Positions 11,851 through 22,945 of a stretch of DNA of 64,000 bases are shown here, in pieces (position 1 is the first letter of the stretch; each line of letters starts with the position of its first letter). The translations under genes and the position numbers were made by a program. The stretch is from the NCBI GenBank assembly GCA_014904985.1, contig MU129126.1, positions 33,733 to 97,732 of the forward strand, given 5' to 3'. This DNA is from Hydnum rufescens UP504. Taxonomy: Eukaryota > Basidiomycota > Agaricomycetes > Cantharellales > Hydnaceae. A model generated the notes under the pieces. That model searched no databases. It saw only the letters and a program-made list of their open reading frames with translations, and had not been told where the DNA came from.

Positions 11851-12571
11851 AACACCTTATAACATTTTAGCTGATCAAAACAAATAAAGCCCATTAGGTC
11901 TCTTCTATAGTGGATAACATCAAAAAGACGTACCCATATCCCTGAGATGACACTGTGGTCAGCCATAACAAGCCTGGCCAGAAGTGCTTTGCCTGTGGGA
12001 GCGAGAAGCATTGGGTCTGGGAATGTAAACACTATGGAGCATATTCCAACTGTCTCAAGAGGAGAATGCTCAAAAAGGAACACCAGCATTATGAGATGCC
12101 TAATTAAAAAGCAGCATATTCAGCTGCCATAGATTCCAGCCAGGATTTTTAATTACAGGACAGATGAACACAGCTTTGCTGTCTAGTTCCCCTGTAACTT
12201 ATTGGAAGCCCACGTATATAGAGACTCAAGAACACCTGTTGCACAATGTAAACATAGCAACGAGTAATATACAGCCTCCCCCTCCTGTGAAATCCTTCTT
12301 GGGTCCATCAAGAAAACCTCCTGAGAAGCAACATTCCTACGATTCAGGAGAAATGAGTCAGTGACTTGTGGCAGTGGCAGTGACGTCGAAGCCAGTCAAG
12401 AACAGGCCCCTGGAATTACCAAAGGCCCTGAATGACCTTTCAGTGAAGGTCATTCGTTGCCTCAAGGCTAGAACTACACCCCCAGGGAAATTGGCCCTTG
12501 GCATTACAGCACTCAGCATGTATGGTGGCCACTTGGGGTCACTCTCAAGCCTGGAGGTGCAGCTGTGACTA

Positions 12572-13417
12572 GATTCAGGTGCAGATATTACTCTGATATT
12601 GGAGTAATGCTATAATGCATTGGAACGGTGTCCAAGACTACAAAAAGGAATGAAGCTTAGCCTTTTTGAACTCACCAATCAAGCAAAAATACTAGGCTAC
12701 ATAAATCTTTGAGTCTTCATGTCTACGATGGACAGCCAAATGCTAGAATTCGTCGAGGAGGTATATGTGATACCTGGAATGAACATCCCAGTGTTGCTAG
12801 GAGAGGATTTCCAGGTCAATTATGAGGTCTCCATACTAAGATTGGTGCAAGGGATGTGCCTGTCAATCAACCAGCCAGGGGAACGATTCAACATCCCAGC
12901 CCACTCAACTCCCCCTTTGATCCGAGATTTCCAAGTCTGGCCTCACCATCCTCCAGAGATAAAGAATCGTGCCACATACCTAGCCACTTCCAGGAACCCT
13001 AACAATGACCAAGAACACCAGCACATGCCCTGCTTGCTGAAAGCTGCAAAGGACATGAGGATCTGTCCTGGTTGGGTCGCCAGGGTTCCTGTGGAAGGTC
13101 TAGCTAAGGGGCGTGAGGAGTGGTTCATGGAGAGGGTTACACTTCCCACAAGTAACAGGTGCTTCCTAGCAGCCCTGTCGGCACTGCTTAAGTCTAAAGA
13201 GCTCATAGTGCAAGTAGCTAATACATCCCCCTCTGTGGAGTGGATTTGCAAGGGCAATGTACTAGGCGTTCTGCACAACCTGGAGCAGTATTTCGATAGG
13301 GCCAGGGATGATGAACAAACACAGTGCTTGAGAGCCTACACCCGGGTGGTGCAGAAGATCACCCAAGGATCACTAGGGGACAAGGATCTATCAGATCAAG
13401 CATTAACAAAGTCATGA
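12572..13417 (+). pseudogene. Element B Pol: aspartic protease region
   Basis: DSGADITLI is encoded from 12572, the catalytic Asp-Ser-Gly motif of retropepsins. A TGA lies just before it and a TAA about 30 bases after it. The frame 12719-13417 then gives VIPGMNIPVLLGEDF, the second half of a Ty3-type protease (LLGxDF), followed by a long spacer leading to the reverse transcriptase. The enzyme would cleave Gag-Pol in the particle. The stops make this copy inactive. Confidence 0.75.
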
Positions 13418-13471
13418 GCACTAGAGATCCCCCCAGGACCCAACGATCCCAACGAGCTGTGGGGTCCTAAA

Positions 13472-14530
13472 ATGACAGAGCCGGCGGACCCAACTACATA
13501 CAACTCGAAGAAACTGGAGGAGCTCATAGATATCACTTCAGATGCCCCTCCAGACATAAATGTGAAGACCCTGGCCTTGATCAGAAAGCACATTCAGGCA
13601 TTCGGGTTCAATGATCACCTGGGGACATTAGAGATGATTGCCAGGATCCGCACAAAGGAGGAGGCACACCCCATATCCATGCCCATGTATGGGGCCTCGC
13701 CAGCGAAAAGACAAGTGATCAATGAGCAGATGGACAAGTGGATCCGCCAGGAAGTGGTGGAACCTTCAAAAAGTCCCTGGGCTGCCCCTGTAGTCATAGT
13801 GTACTGAAATGGGAAGCTGGGATTTTGTGTAGACTACAGGAAACTCAACACCATGGCCATACCAGATGAATTCCCAATTCCCTGGCAAATGGAAATCCTA
13901 CAAGCTCTGTCAGGATCGCAAGTCCTGTCTGCCCTTGACATGTTGGCCAGGTTCCACCAGATGATGATGGAGGAGGAGGATAAGGAGAAGACAGCTTTTC
14001 ATTCTCATTGGGGGCTCTGGCAGTTCAAACGAATGCCCTTCAGCCTTAGGAACAGCCCCTCGATCTTTCAAAGGATGATACAAGCCATTCTCACTCCTTT
14101 TCTATGGATATTCTCACTGGTGTATATAGACGACATAGTAGTGTACTCGAAATCATATGAGGAGCACCTGGGGCACCTCAACCAAGTCCTTCAAGCTTGT
14201 GCAGAAGCTGGATTAACTTTAGCCCCCAAGAAGTGCCACTTTATGTACACTTCCATCCTCTTGTTGGGGCAGAAAGTCTCTTGACTAGGGCTTTCAACTC
14301 ATAAGGAGAAAATTAAGGCTGTCACAAGTTTGGCACGTCCACCCAACAGGGCGACACTACAAACATTCTTAGGAATGGCAGTCTACTTCTCACATTTCAT
14401 ACCACACTACTCAGAATGAGCGGCGCCTCTATTTGAACTGCTACAAAAGGGCACGAATTGGATCTGGGGGGCCAAGCAAGAGTGAGCCTTTGAGGATATC
14501 AAAGAAGGGCTCATTTCAGCCCCCATACTT
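13472..14530 (+). pseudogene. Element B Pol: reverse transcriptase
   Basis: Frames 13472-13807 and 13853-14284 read continuously apart from TGA at 13805-13807. They contain MPMYGASPAKRQ, SPWAAPVVIVY, GFCVDYRKLN, the first catalytic Asp block SALDMLARFHQM, PFSLRNSPSIFQRMI, and the YIDDIVVYSKS catalytic box. After another TGA (14282) come THKEKIKAV and FLGMAVYFSHFIP, the thumb/connection region, with more TGA codons (14418, 14487). Most stops are TGA in places where the family has Arg or Trp, as expected from C-to-T or G-to-A transitions. It would copy the element RNA into DNA, but this copy is dead. Confidence 0.9.
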
Positions 14531-14539
14531 GGACACTCG

Positions 14540-15199
14540 ATGCCTGCTAGGCCATACCATATTTATTCTGATGCTTCTGATGTAGCGATAGGAGCCAGTC
14601 TACAACAGGTACAGCCGATGGCAGTCAGAGATCTAAAGGGCACGAAAATATATGACAGGATCCTCAATGCCCATTCCAAAGGAGAATCGGTCCCCAGAAT
14701 TGCCTGTCAAATCTCACAGAATACAAATGATGTGCCTGACCCTGACCCCTGGGCCGAAGATGTAGAAACTACAACAGTATATGTCAAGCAAGTAATAGCC
14801 TACTGGAGCAGATCCCTGAAGTTAGCAGAGCAGAACTATTCAGCAACAGAAAGAGAAGCCCTAGGGGTTAAGGAAGCGCTAGTGCAATTCCAACCCTTCA
14901 TCGAAGGAGAAAAGAATATAGTGATCACAGACCATGCAGCTTTACAATGGGCCTGGACATACAAGAATGCAAACAGGCATCTTGCGGCATGGGGGGCAGT
15001 ATTCGCAGCATATCCAGGCCTGGACATAGTGCATAGGGCAGGCATCGTTCACTCAAACATTGACCCCCTCTCAAGGCTGCGACAGATTCTGCCACATCAA
15101 TCACCTGTGGAGGATAACTCACCCTCCTTACCGAGTCAGCTCCCCACACAACCGGTATTTGCATGGGAGGATGCAGTGGAAAGGAAGCCAGCAGAGTGA
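14540..15199 (+). pseudogene. Element B Pol: RNase H domain
   Basis: Follows the reverse transcriptase. YHIYSDASDVAIGASLQQ has the first catalytic Asp, YSATEREALGVKEAL the Glu, and VITDHAALQWAW the third acidic site. DPLSRL near the end is the usual close of the Ty3 RNase H region. It degrades the RNA strand of the hybrid during reverse transcription. The 220-residue frame is itself unbroken and ends at TGA 15197. Confidence 0.88.
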
Positions 15200-15349
15200 G
15201 CAGCGTTCCTCTCAACCTGAGCTCAGAGCAAGAAACAGGAGTTGCAGGGCACCAAGGAAGCCTCTGCCAACGTGACGGACAAGATAGAACAGGCTGCCCA
15301 GTGAAGGGCTCAAACAGCAAACCCCCCTGGTCGAGAGTACACGCCACAA

Positions 15350-16896
15350 ATGCTGGACATTGAGATTAGTCCCCAGCAGGTGGAAGCATTCACCAGAGGG
15401 TACCAGGCTGACCCTAGCTTCCAACAGCCATGGATCGAGGCAGCAGCAGACGAATCAGAGCTCCTAGCAGCCCAGAGATTCTACAAGTCCAATGAGGGAC
15501 TCCTGATCTTCCGAGATGCAGACTGGGTAGTGCAATTATGCATGCCAAAGTCAGAGGTACACAGGATACTCCAGGAATCCCACAAGTCACCTTGGGAAAC
15601 AGCCCATGCCGGATCCTCGAGGTTATTCCATAAGCTGGCCATGTGATTTTATTGGCCAAAAATGTGGGCCGACGTCATCGAATATACTAAAACATGCGAC
15701 ATCTGCCAGAAGACCAAATCAGACAAGCGAGGACCGATGGGAAAGCTTCGCCCTCATGCGATTCCACTACTCCCATTCAAGGTGGTGACCCTGGATCTCA
15801 TCATGGGCCTCCTGAAGTTGGAGGGGCACAATGCAGTACTAGTGATAGTGGACAAACTTACTAAGTTTGTCCAATATGTCCCCACTACCTCGAGCCTTAA
15901 GCAGGAGGGTTTTGCCAAGATGTTCATCCAGCACGTCATCTGGAAGTATGGCCTTCCAAGGCAAATGATTGCCAACCAGGATGCCAGGTGGTCTCAATCC
16001 TTTTGGGCATCAGTCACCAAACACCTCAATTTATATTTACTCCTCTCGACTTCTCATCACCCGCAGATGGACAGACAGACAGAGAAAGCCAATGATACAT
16101 TGGAAGTCACATTACGTGCATACATGGTGGGGAATCACAGTTCCTGGGCCCAGTGGCTCGGAACGCTTGCAATGGCCCACAACTCCACACCCCATACCTC
16201 CACCAGTTATTCACCTTTCTTCCTTTTACATGGATACTCCCCTAGGACTAAAGCAATGGCCATGGACCTGGTAAGAAGAGGCATTAAGTGGGTCGAGCTC
16301 GACAACACATCCACTTCCTCATTTGTGGGTGAACTGGAGGCTCATTGTTCTTTAGCCAGGGACACACTAGTGAGAGCCCAAGCCAGACAGGTGAAAGCCT
16401 ATAACACAAGGAGATGTGATGAAGAATTCAAAGAAGGAGATGAGGTTCTAGTGAATCCCCATTCTCTGGAATTAGTGGATGTGCAAGGCACAGGGAAGAA
16501 GCTAGTACAACGGTGCATAGGGCCTTTCCAGATCTTGGAGAAGATTAACCCAGTAGTCTACCATGTAAATATACCGCCCGAGTACAAGATGCACCCTATC
16601 ATAAATATACAGCATCTAACCAAATACCATCAGGACAAACAGGACAAAGGATGATCCAAGCTCCCGGAATTGAGAGCTAACCAAGGAGGAAGAATACGAG
16701 GTTGAGAGGATAGTAGGACATCGCTACAATCGATTGAGGAGAAGGAAGGAGTATCTAGTGAGGTGGAAAGGATACAGGCCCAAGCATGACACATTTGAGC
16801 CTGAGATCAGCCTGCGAAATGCCTTCTCACGCCTCAGGGAGTACCACGAGACCCTGAAGGAATGTGGCAGTGAAAATGAGGACCCGAGGTTGTAAG
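15350..16896 (+). pseudogene. Element B Pol: integrase and chromodomain (chromovirus)
   Basis: 15350-15643 and 15662-16654 carry the zinc-binding N-terminal part (HKSPWETAHAG, then CDICQKTKSDK) and the core. The first catalytic Asp is seen in TLDLIMGLL. The second site reads ANQDARW where the family has SDRD/SDRG, so the catalytic Asp is probably lost. The Glu site is intact in HPQMDRQTEKAND. The C-terminal part has ARQVKAYNTRR. A separate frame from about 16684 encodes a chromodomain (YEVERIVGHRYN, EYLVRWKGYRP, DTFEPE), which in chromoviruses guides integration to marked histones. The mutated core and the TGA at 15644 make the integrase inactive. Confidence 0.9.
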
Positions 16897-18799
16897 GGAA
16901 CCTCCATCCGCCCCTTCTCCTAGCATTCCTCTCCCCACTCTGCAACCTCAACCTCAACCTTAAATCTCAACCTTCATTTCCACCCTGATGATTTCATAGA
17001 TCAATTCCCCCTTTCCACTAGCAATAACAATGCAACAACCCAGAGCCCACAAACACAGGGGTATTAGACATGGACACCACTACGTGATGCCTGGAGACAA
17101 TACTGACCCCATGGATCTCCACTATACACAGTATGGGGACAAGGAGGACAATCCAGAATGTTGTCCAGCAGAATATCTCTTGACTCAATGATGCACCCGC
17201 TTCTTCATGTATCATCTTACTGCGCTGAATCTTGCAGGGCCTTACCCCCAGGTCCAAGGGCTACCTCCATTTGCGAGTGACCCTTACGGTTACCGCTGGG
17301 AACATCTGGACGAGTGGGGACAGCTAGGGAAGTTTGAATGGACATACCAAACCCAACTGCTCCCCAAAGTTTATGCCTTCCCACTGCACCAAGCCTTCAT
17401 CCCCCTCGATGTCCCACAATTCAACTTCGACCCACATATTCACCTTCTACAATCACAAGGCCCAAATCCTAACCTAGGCTCCCTCTCGCTAAAATTCCTC
17501 AAGGAGGTCCAATCAGCAGGAGAGATGATGCTACGATGCATAAGGCAGATAGACCAAGTGACAGCCCACTTCCACATCATCCTGCCATCCAGCTACAACC
17601 TGGACTGGCACTTTGGGTCGTCCTGGCAGTATCTTCTCCAGCAAGGAACGACCCCGGCCCCCGCGTGGAAAATGGCTCATGTTGTGCAAGAACTCAGAAG
17701 GCGCATGCTCGACACTACCAGATTCATAACCCTCGCCTTTCAAGTCATTCTCCTCCTCTTATGTTTCAAGAGCAATTCCAACCTCCGTTATTCAGAACTA
17801 CCACTCACCTGACAGGCCTGATCATCTCCAGTCATGATCGTCACTCCATCCTCATTGGTAGGGGGCTCACAGAATTAGGAGCTCCCGTATGGTCATTGGC
17901 TATAGAAAACGAAACCCCCAGCCTCGAACTCTACCCCTGTGGCACCATGCAGTACTTGCCCCTTTGGACCAACGCAGAGAAGGAAATCAAGGCCAGGCAC
18001 CCTCACCGGGACTTACAGGATGCTTATGTGCAGAAACTGATCTGTGAGTCCTTCGAGAAATGACTAGCAGACCAGGGACACCAGCAACTTGTGAACCTGC
18101 TGGAGGAAATATGGGTGATGGAGAAGGGACATCCATGGGAAACTAGGATGACAGGTCCTTACTACCATCACCACCCCTCCTACTTTTGTGTGCCCCAGGG
18201 TCCCCCCAATGAGAATTACTTGGAGGGTCTTGTGTGCTGGCTATCACACACTCATGAAGGAGGCTATCTGCCAATTCTGAACGAATTACAAGAATGTCTT
18301 GGCAAGGAAACATTGCTGCTAACCAAATGGGCTGACCATGAAGATGCTACTCCTCCCCCATCACTGTTAGCCCAAAACTACCCATTATGCCAGGAGTGGG
18401 CTGAATGCAGGGGATTCAAGTGGCACCAGCCCGAATTGCTCCCTATGCCACAGCTCTGGTACAAGCTGGCCACACAACTGATCGATCCAGCTCTATGATC
18501 CCACAGCGCCCCTCCTACATTACTCACCCACATGGAAGACTATGATCCCTACGTTGCCACAGCCATGGGGTCCTTGCGGCAGCCCTGTCCTGAGTCACCA
18601 CCAGGGTGACACATCAGACCACACATGAATATAGTTGAATATCCTGAAGAACTTACACCCTACAAGGATGATGAACAGCCCCCTACCTCCGATTTCACTC
18701 TACCTGAAGACACCAGCACTCCAACCAACAATACCCTGGAGATGGTAGCCAGAACAACTGAAAAGGTAGACCCCAACAATGTCTGGGGACCACTGGACA

Positions 18800-19615
18800 T
18801 GTCAGGGCGACACTGCTGTCGAAGCCACAAACAGAAAGAGGAAAGAGATTAATTAACCACACACTATCGCAGTGGGAATCCTGAGTATACACTACACAAC
18901 AAGGGACACACAAGTCTCGCACCTATCGCAGTGGGAATCCTGAGAGATTGAAACTGGTGATCCCCCAACTGTGAAGGGCTATAAATACTATTTCCTGCAC
19001 ACAGCCTCCAGCCTTCCAGAGCCTTCCGTCAGCTTCCATAACCTTCCGGATCCTCCTAGAGTGCCGGCTCCACAGCCCATCAGTCAGCCTCCACAGCCAC
19101 CATCACTAAGCCTCACTAAGCTGACGCAGCCATGTTACGAATCCTGTGCGCACCTCCACATGGCTATGCCCCACTTCCATATGTATCCCCCTTAGCATGT
19201 GTACTTCCAAGGCAGTGTATGCCTGGGTACTCCAAAGGTGTCCAAAGTGTCAAAGGACCATAATGATGTGGATTCAGGGACCGGGGGCAGAGGAGGAGGA
19301 GGGGGAGTCTGGATTGGCAACTCCATGGACTCATGTGGGGAGCGAGGGAACAACAGGTGCTGACAAGGGCACCAATGCTGCCACTGGTTGCCTACCCAGC
19401 CCATAGCCTGCTGGCTGAGGCCCAATAGAATGAGGGCAATAATAATAAGAGAAATGCCAATAATGGCAAGGATGACAATAACCCCCTTAGTAAATGGAGG
19501 GAGAGAGGACATGAGAGCATTTGAAGAAGTAGGTGCCATATGATAGAGTCGATGAAGAATGATACTCTGATGGGTAAGTCCTTAGGCAGAAGCAAATGTC
19601 AATTTGATCCTGACA
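18800..19615 (-). mobile_element. Solo LTR (element C family), TSD GGACA
   Basis: 816 bp from TGTCAGG to CCTGACA, flanked by GGACA at 18795-18799 and 19616-19620. It matches the LTR pair at 57378-58224 and 63700-64000 in the same orientation. Element C reads on the minus strand, so this solo LTR is also minus. Inside, CTATCGCAGTGGGAATCCTG occurs twice. It arose by LTR-LTR recombination after insertion into the element B ORF. Confidence 0.92.
19192..19539 (-). CDS. Small membrane-protein ORF inside the LTR (unknown)
   Basis: A 115-residue frame in LTR sense orientation starting MAPTSSNALMSSLPPF. Residues about 18-43 are a strong hydrophobic segment (GVIVILAIIGISLIIIALIL), then a Trp/Cys-rich part and a proline run (PPPPPLPPVPE). 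The same frame and start are kept in the LTR at 57378-58224 (start about 58146), where a single CAG-to-TAG change stops it after the membrane segment. LTRs of Ty3 elements do not normally encode protein. It may be a chance frame or an expressed small transmembrane peptide. No homologue is known to me. Confidence 0.35.
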   Translation of the reverse strand: MAPTSSNALMSSLPPFTKGVIVILAIIGISLIIIALILLGLSQQAMGWVGNQWQHWCPCQHLLFPRSPHESMELPIQTPPPPPLPPVPESTSLWSFDTLDTFGVPRHTLPWKYTC

Positions 19616-20114
19616 GGACACATGGACAGACCAATTCCCAGTGGAATTTTACCCGTTTGTGTATCTGAAATCGGAGGAATGCCTGGAGGAGCTACTTGAG
19701 TGATACGGGTCAGGGGTTAAACAGTGGCTCTATGAAGAGCCCCAACTCACTCTCGTCTTCACGGAAAGGGACCATGTGCATAGGGCCTTGGAAAGCCAGA
19801 GGTTAGCTGCTAAGTTTTACCCTTCCAAGCCCTCTGCCCATGCTCGGCCATACAATGAAAGTCTCTACCACCTGTGGAGCCCCAAAGTTTCAGAGAGGGT
19901 GCTCAAGGTAATATCCTCATGAATCCACCAAAGGCTGGAGCTCTGCCCACTCCCGCAGCCTATCTGGGTGAAGGGCAGCCCCTCACGACCCCCTGACACA
20001 AACTTCAAATCCGCAGACTTGAGCAAGCTCTTCCACCCCAATGGTCCTCCACAAGTTCAAGGGCTTTCTCAAAGTCTCATGTCCCACTATCTTCTTACTT
20101 CCCAGGAGATCTTA

Positions 20115-20870
20115 ATGCTCCTGCCAGCAGGGGGCGGGAGGTATTACCAGGAAGGGAAGGGGGAGTGTTACCAACAAGGGGGGGTTGTTGCCAGCAGGGG
20201 GGGGGGGAGGTATTACCAGGAAGGGAAGGGGGAGTGTTGCCAATAGGGGGGGGGGTATTACCAGGAAGGGAAGGGGGGTGGTACCAATAAAGGAAGGGGG
20301 GGTATTACCAACAAGGGGGGGTTGTTGCCAGCAGGGGGGGGGGTATTACCAGGAAGGGAAGGGGGGTGGTACCAATAAAGGAAGGGGGGTGTTACCAACA
20401 AGGGGGGGTTGTTGCCAGCAGGGGGGGGGAGGTATTACCAGGAAGGGAAGGGGGAGTGTTGCCAATAGGGGGGGGGGGGGTATTACCAGGAAGGGAAGGG
20501 GGAGTGTTGCCAATAGGGGGGGGGGGGTATTACCAGGAAGGGAAGGGGGGGTGTTACCAGGAAGGGAGGGGGGTGTTACCAGGAAGGGAAGGGGGGTGGT
20601 ACCAATAAGGGAAGGGGGGTGGTACCAATAAGGGAAGGGGGGGTGGTACCAATAAGGGAAGGGGGGGTGGTACCAATAAGGGAAGGGTGGTACAATAAGG
20701 TGGGGAGGTATTACCAGCAAGGGAAGGGGGAGTGTTACCAATAGGGGGGGGGTATTACCAGCAAGGGGGGGGGGTGTTACCAACAGGGGGGGGGGGGTAT
20801 TACCAGCAAGGGAGGGGGGTGTTACCAACAAGGGGGGGTGATTACAGCAAGGGGGGGGTGTTACCAACAG
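20115..20870 (+). repeat. G-rich minisatellite
   Basis: Tandem, irregular units built from GGTATTACCAGGAAGGGAAG, GGTGTTGCCAATA and long runs of 6-12 G, with alternating 'accaacaa', 'accaataa' and 'accagcag' words. Runs of G every 10-20 bases give high potential for G-quadruplexes on the plus strand. The array truncates element B. The number of units and G runs may be inexact in the assembly. Confidence 0.9.
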
Positions 20871-21065
20871 GGGGGTGTATTAGCAGGGGGGTGTATTAGC
20901 AGGGGGGTGTATTAGCAGGGGGGGTGTATTAGCAGGTGTATTGCAGGGGTGTATTAGCAGGGGGGGTGTATTAGCAGGGGGGTGTATTAGCAGGGGGGTG
21001 TATTAGCAGGGGGGGTATTAGCAGGGGGGGTGTATTAGCAGGGGGTGTATTAGCGGGGGGGGGTG
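20871..21065 (+). repeat. 16-bp satellite (GTGTATTAGCAGGGGG)
   Basis: About a dozen near-identical 15-18 bp units differing in the number of G. It directly continues the G-rich minisatellite and probably arose from a variant of the same unit. Confidence 0.9.
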
Positions 21066-22023
21066 TATTCTGTAGAGTGCATATGGGGAGAATTGTCTTG
21101 ATTCCACATCTGAATTTGACATCCTCAGACACAAGTGTATTGGCCCCAGAGTCCAAATGCTATTCTAATATGAATTTCCATTTAAAATACCTTGATGAAA
21201 TGCATTTCAGTTTGGCATAATCAATGTGGTTATCTCATGAGAATACAGATTATATCATTTTTTAAATGCAGGCATACAGACTTATGGCTGTTAGTGAGAG
21301 AAAAACTTAATAGGGGGTCAGGGGATCCTGAGCTATATACTGTACATCATGTGGATTACATAATCAAGATGAGACTGATCCAATCCCAACAGCAGAGGAC
21401 AGGTCTCAATCAGAATAGGAAAAAAAGTCCACCAGGAACAAATGAAAAAAAAGAGTGGCAGGGTTGGTTACATAAGGGATATCTGCACTGGCAGTACAAA
21501 GGAATGGAGGGTGTGCATGTGATAGGTGAAGATCAGGTGTAACAGCATCATGGGTTATGGGTGCAGGTCAGCCACAATACAGTCAGGTAACTTTTTCAGG
21601 GTACAGGTATGGTTTCAGTTTCAGTTGCAGGTTAACCACAGGGGCCATGGTTGCAGGTTACAGCTTCAAGCCAATACAGGCTATACTTCCAGATACAGTG
21701 TCATGGGGTTGAATATGAGTTTGGGTTTGGTCATGTGATGAATCCACACACATGGTGGGATTCATGGACACAAGGAGGGTGGTGCATGCAGCATGGGGAC
21801 ATTAGAGCCAGGGAGACAGGAACACCACTTCACTGTGGGTTAATCTCCAGGTATCACAGAGCGGCCCACAGCCTTGGCAAAAGAAAAACTTGATAGGAGA
21901 TCAGGAATTCCCAAGCTATATACATCATGTGGATTATGTAATAAAAACAAGATTGATCCAATCCTCTCATACTAACAATGGCAGGCTCAAAGCTGGCACC
22001 ATAGGCTCACAGCAGCCACCTAA
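21066..22023. other. Noncoding stretch with a diverged direct repeat
   Basis: No believable gene. A block near 21295-21400 (AGAAAAACTTAATAGG..., ATCATGTGGATTACATAATC) recurs in diverged form at about 21880-21970. This suggests two copies of an old noncoding repeat or LTR fragment. GGTTGCAGGT-like words recur between 21560 and 21660. Confidence 0.35.
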
Positions 22024-22165
22024 GGGCCTGTTTGGATACCCCAGAAACATTTCAAAGAAATGCATTTCTCAATATAAAAATGGCAAAACATTTTGGGTCA
22101 TTTTGCCATTTTTATATTGAGAAATGTATTGCTTTGAAATGTTTCTGGGGTATCCAAACAGGCCC
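22024..22165. mobile_element. Foldback MITE, PIF/Harbinger-like, TSD TAA
   Basis: 142 bp, an almost perfect palindrome over its whole length. It begins GGGCCTGTTTGGATACCCC and ends with the reverse complement, with only a short unpaired centre near GGGTCATTTTG. TAA flanks it on both sides (22021-22023, 22166-22168). A 3-bp TAA/TTA target duplication and GGGCCTGTTTGG-like ends are typical of Harbinger-derived MITEs. It encodes nothing. Confidence 0.85.
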
Positions 22166-22266
22166 TAAGGCAAGAGTACAAGCCATGTATGGACAAAGCA
22201 GCCACCTAAGGCAAGAGTACCAGCCATGTATGGACAAAGCAGCCACCTAAGGCAAGAGTACAAGCT
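22166..22266 (+). repeat. 41-bp tandem repeat
   Basis: Two full units starting TAAGGCAAGAGTAC(A/C)AGCC at 22166 and 22207, and a partial third from 22248. The unit includes the sequence (CAGCCACCTAA) into which the MITE inserted. Confidence 0.85.
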
Positions 22267-22945
22267 GGCATGCACGGGTGACAGCCTTTACTCGTGTCGA
22301 TTAATTCGCGATATTGTTGATGCTGTGTCACTTTTTGTTTCCTCACCATGTTTTCCTCTCTTTGATATTCAAGACTGTGGGCTGAAACTTCCCGCTTGCC
22401 AAAGATGATTTGTGGAATCCGCAGGTTATCTTCCCAACCTTTGCAAGCACTGTGAAGATAGCACATCACAGATAATCTGCAGTGGGGGTATGTAATGGCT
22501 GTTTTGCCATTGAGTGTATGATACTGTCGCACGACATTTGTACCGACCTAGGACGTATGCATGATTTCCTTTGGGTAGTATACATTGTTCCTCTCCAATG
22601 CTAACCTCCATATTCTCTTTTCCTTCATTCTTTTCCCCCCTCATGAGTTCAATTGAACCCTGTCTTCTTGAGCATACACAAACCAACTTGATGGAAAATA
22701 TCCACATGACGACTGGCTTAAGAGTTGGGGATTGGCGCTTGTCGCTGCTACCCAATGGAATATTGGGAACAAAAAAGACACGTCATAATGTTGATTTAGA
22801 CCGAATATTTCCACCACAATTCTGTTTTGCTGTGTCACGCGTGACATGTGGCACCCTAACCACTTTCGGGGACTGCCGCAATTGCCTCCGGCTTTCTCGA
22901 CAATGGTAGGAGTCTCAATGGGCACATATTAGTAAGCCATAAATT
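22267..22945. other. Downstream flank of the calmodulin gene
   Basis: No gene recognised. It probably holds the 3' untranslated region of calmodulin at its right end. No clear terminator or repeat. Confidence 0.3.

Larger units (their letters stand above)
9675..12110 (+). pseudogene. Element B Gag (capsid region, zinc knuckle), interrupted
   Basis: 9675-10610 encodes a low-complexity Gly/Pro region with a collagen-like run (GPPGPPGPPGPP at about residue 10 of the frame starting 10164). It then has a capsid-like segment with WDNKLKWSTIPEWDG and AVATAWQAH. Coding similarity continues with TGA breaks to about 11200 (ELWKKGITTYTKEV). After an inserted stretch, a zinc knuckle CFACGSEKHWVWEC (CX2CX4HX4C) is encoded at 11985-12026. 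This order (capsid, then CCHC) is normal for Ty3 Gag, which packages the RNA into cytoplasmic particles. The proline-glycine run is unusual for a capsid protein. Confidence 0.65.
17207..19850 (+). pseudogene. Element B post-pol ORF (unknown), split by solo LTR
   Basis: Frames 17207-17812, a shifted continuation to 18063, and 18091-18498 encode a long protein homologous to 1-1563. It contains QQGTTPAPAWK, LGAPVWS, YPLCQEWAECRGFKWHQPE. After about 18625 the frame is interrupted by the LTR 18800-19615. It resumes at about 19630 with FPVEFYPFVYL, the counterpart of FPVELAPFVYL at about 1354. There is no membrane anchor or signal peptide, so it is not an obvious envelope protein. Two elements share it, which argues for a real but undescribed gene placed between the chromodomain and the 3' LTR. 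A single stop (18061) and a shift near 17780 break this copy. Confidence 0.6.

Noticed and set aside
20346..20867. 173-codon minus-strand frame rich in Pro/Thr over the G-rich satellite
   Set aside because: It arises from the repeat itself; all frames of such satellites stay open. No start context or neighbour supports a gene.
20971..21156. MDSGANTLVSED as a retroviral-type protease start on the minus strand
   Set aside because: Asp-Ser-Gly-Ala is present, but no second protease motif or pol frame follows, and the frame runs into the satellite.
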